Shown here piece after piece: positions 6,444-6,475 of a stretch of 6,475 nucleotides of DNA (positions within the stretch are counted from its first letter, which is position 1; each line of letters starts with the position of its first letter). The stretch comes from RGIG250 sp964540025. Lineage in GTDB: Bacteria; Bacillota; Negativicutes; Selenomonadales; Selenomonadaceae. The DNA is taken from contig CAZIKQ010000073.1 of the NCBI GenBank assembly GCA_964540025.1, forward strand, positions 1 to 6,475, read 5' to 3'. The notes beneath the pieces are model-generated. The model worked only from the letters and a program-made list of their open reading frames with translations, was not told the DNA's origin and searched no databases. Both the position numbers and the translations under genes were made by a program.

Positions 6444-6474
6444 ATTATAACCGCCTCATAACTGCCGCGGTCAA
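6444..6474 (-). promoter_or_regulatory. Candidate sigma-70-type promoter for the operon (TTGACC / TATAAT)
   Basis: On the minus strand, TTGACC (6474-6469) is followed after 19 bp by a perfect TATAAT (6449-6444). The spacer is 2 bp longer than ideal and there is no TG extension, but the -10 is exact and sits in an AT-rich patch of otherwise GC-rich DNA. Transcription would start near 6437 and leave a leader of roughly 78 nt that contains the 11-bp tandem repeat. The -35 almost touches the window edge, so any upstream operator is not visible. Confidence 0.5.
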
Positions 6475-6475
6475 T

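Noticed and set aside
5382..6461. Plus-strand open frame of 359 codons opposite the sensor gene and running through the promoter
   Set aside because: It is a shadow of the VFT-encoding region. It has no recognisable motif, and it crosses the leader repeat and the promoter.

Overview
The window carries one two-gene operon on the minus strand, filling positions 6359 down to 139. A promoter/leader region of about 115 bp lies at the right edge, and a cluster of short GC-rich hairpin repeats lies at the left edge. The DNA is GC-rich and there is no other credible gene. The protein families (an N-terminal 7TM histidine kinase with PAS, receiver and HPt modules, paired with a tandem substrate-binding-domain sensor) and the clustered CTCCC/GGGAG hairpins resemble gut Bacillota (Clostridia or Negativicutes). 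This is a family-level impression; no marker gene fixes the taxon.

Layout, in the direction of transcription (right to left). Positions 6475-6360 hold one or two sigma-70-like promoters and a perfect 11-bp tandem repeat. Gene 1 (6359-3930, 809 aa) is an exported, membrane-anchored sensor. It has a signal peptide, two periplasmic substrate-binding (Venus flytrap, VFT) domains, one TM helix, and a cytoplasmic histidine-kinase module that is visibly degenerate: the phospho-acceptor His is replaced, and the N, G1 and G2 boxes are damaged. Gene 2 (3933-139, 1264 aa) overlaps gene 1 by 4 bp (ATGA) and has a strong ribosome binding site inside gene 1. It is a complete hybrid kinase: 7TM, PAS, intact HisKA and HATPase, a degenerate receiver, two intact and recently duplicated receivers, an HPt domain and a helical tail. 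Positions 138-1 hold five hairpins with mirrored ends, resembling a small non-coding interspersed element.

How the genes probably work together (inference): gene 1 binds a small extracellular ligand and passes the state of its two VFT domains across the membrane to a pseudokinase. Gene 2 supplies the catalysis and the phosphorelay (His359 to Asp769/Asp967 to His1126). The pair looks like a BvgS/EvgS-type VFT-VFT hybrid kinase split over two polypeptides, with the catalytic role kept by only one. No DNA-binding or enzymatic output regulator is in the window, so the end of the relay lies elsewhere. The most interesting point is this translationally coupled pseudokinase/active hybrid kinase pair.
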